Source: Cephalothrix spiralis
Taxonomy: Eukaryota; Nemertea; Palaeonemertea; Archinemertea; Cephalotrichidae
Reading direction: 5' to 3'
Assembly (NCBI GenBank): GCA_032353305.1
Contig: JAUCNG010114434.1
Location: 1-13,724 of the forward strand
Length of the DNA: 13,724 bases
In this document: positions 12,910 through 13,724 of the stretch, in pieces
Numbering within the stretch: position 1 is the stretch's first letter
Layout: each line of letters starts with the position of its first letter
Notes under the pieces: model-generated
Databases searched by the model: none
Told to the model about the DNA's origin: nothing
What the model saw: only the letters and a program-made list of their open reading frames with translations
Program-made: the position numbers and the translations under genes

Positions 12910-13724
12910 ACATTGACCATACACTCACACTAAAGAATTAACTAACATTTATTTTACCAAAAACTGATTTATTATACCAATATAGAATTGTACAGTGTTT
13001 GACATGTCAAAACGACTTTTGTTTTCTTATAAATATTTACACATGTAAAATGCAAGATTTTTACAAAATTAATCAATTCAACTTGATAATTACAATATTC
13101 AATAGCACGGATTGTATCATTGTTTGGGAACTCGAACAGTATTAAACGTTAGAGCCTATGTGCTAATAGTATGGGATAGCGTTAAAACCGGATGCAATAA
13201 TTTACAAGTGTCATGCACAGAGTTTTAATGATGTTCAATACTATGCGCATAGCGTCCCTATCAAGCGAAAACATGCCAAACGCAAAAATATGATCTCACC
13301 TCACTGATGACATCATCACAACATCATTCGATATCTCAATAGTGATATGATATGAAAGACTTCCAATTATATCTAATGATAAATTGCTCGTCTTGATTCA
13401 TTAAGTACGAGGGTCAAATTTGCCAATTATTTTTATCACCTCTTTTTTTTGTATGGCGAACAGAGAAGATTACTTAAATTTCAGACCACATGACCATACA
13501 TACTTTATTGACGGTGCCTAATATAATGTCACTTAATAATTTCTCGCGTGCCAACACTTTTCGATTTCCCAAACAGTGGTATTCAAAATGTTTACAACAA
13601 ATTAATTTAGTCTAGCACATTATCTACATTTATTAACATAAATGCTCCGTGGTTACCAATAACTTACAACACTTTATATAACATAGGATAATTCGGCTAA
13701 ATATCAGCCGCTTTATGCGATACA
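12910..13724. other. Distal intergenic DNA
   Basis: No gene is recognised. An imperfect hairpin spans about 13154-13253 (GCCTATGTGCTAATAGTAT...GTTAAAAC against its diverged complement) and includes the perfect 12-bp palindrome CTATGCGCATAG at 13241-13252. The remainder is AT-rich sequence with no repeat or motif that I can support. Confidence 0.5.

Noticed and set aside
1-13724. CRISPR array, bacterial operon or phage features
   Set aside because: No regularly spaced identical repeats, Shine-Dalgarno-linked gene runs or phage genes occur. The spliced Aurora kinase shows the DNA is eukaryotic.

Overview
The window is AT-rich animal (metazoan, probably invertebrate) nuclear DNA. It carries one recognisable protein-coding gene, a complete Aurora-family serine/threonine kinase on the + strand, split into nine coding exons. 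The eukaryotic call rests on eight GT-AG introns with polypyrimidine acceptors that join into one uninterrupted 340-residue reading frame, on the animal-type Aurora sequence, and on introns full of short transposon relics. The species cannot be named from sequence alone.

Layout. Positions 1-1812 are 5' flank (possibly with an unseen 5' UTR exon) and hold a hAT-like miniature element at 871-1167. Exons 1-9 lie at 1855-1863, 1962-2018, 2685-2788, 4618-4729, 5372-5451, 6447-6585, 6899-7047, 8485-8716 and 9616-9756. The CDS totals 1023 nt including the TGA. Candidate poly(A) signals follow at 9769 and 10139. From about 9800 to the end I find no gene, only mobile-element relics, diverged repeats and hairpins.

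The kinase has an N-terminal KEN motif and a KRVL element like those used for cell-cycle destruction of vertebrate Aurora A. It has the Aurora A-type Gly at the site that decides TPX2 versus INCENP partnering, but Aurora B-type residues (R, E, K) at the rim of the ATP pocket. That mixture suggests an undivided, A/B-like Aurora.

The introns are a small museum of non-autonomous transposons. One family with CAGGCCTCACAG termini occurs in introns 2, 5 and 8, always in the same orientation. A second repeat is shared by introns 3 and 8. There are also a 5'-truncated antisense non-LTR retrotransposon fragment (intron 3), a tRNA-derived relic (intron 5), a foldback hairpin plus a G-rich element with inverted termini (intron 7), and a 451-bp long-inverted-repeat element inserted in a diverged repeat array downstream of the gene. 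I did not find a convincing new multi-gene system. The parts most worth following are the mixed-signature kinase and the undescribed miniature element families.
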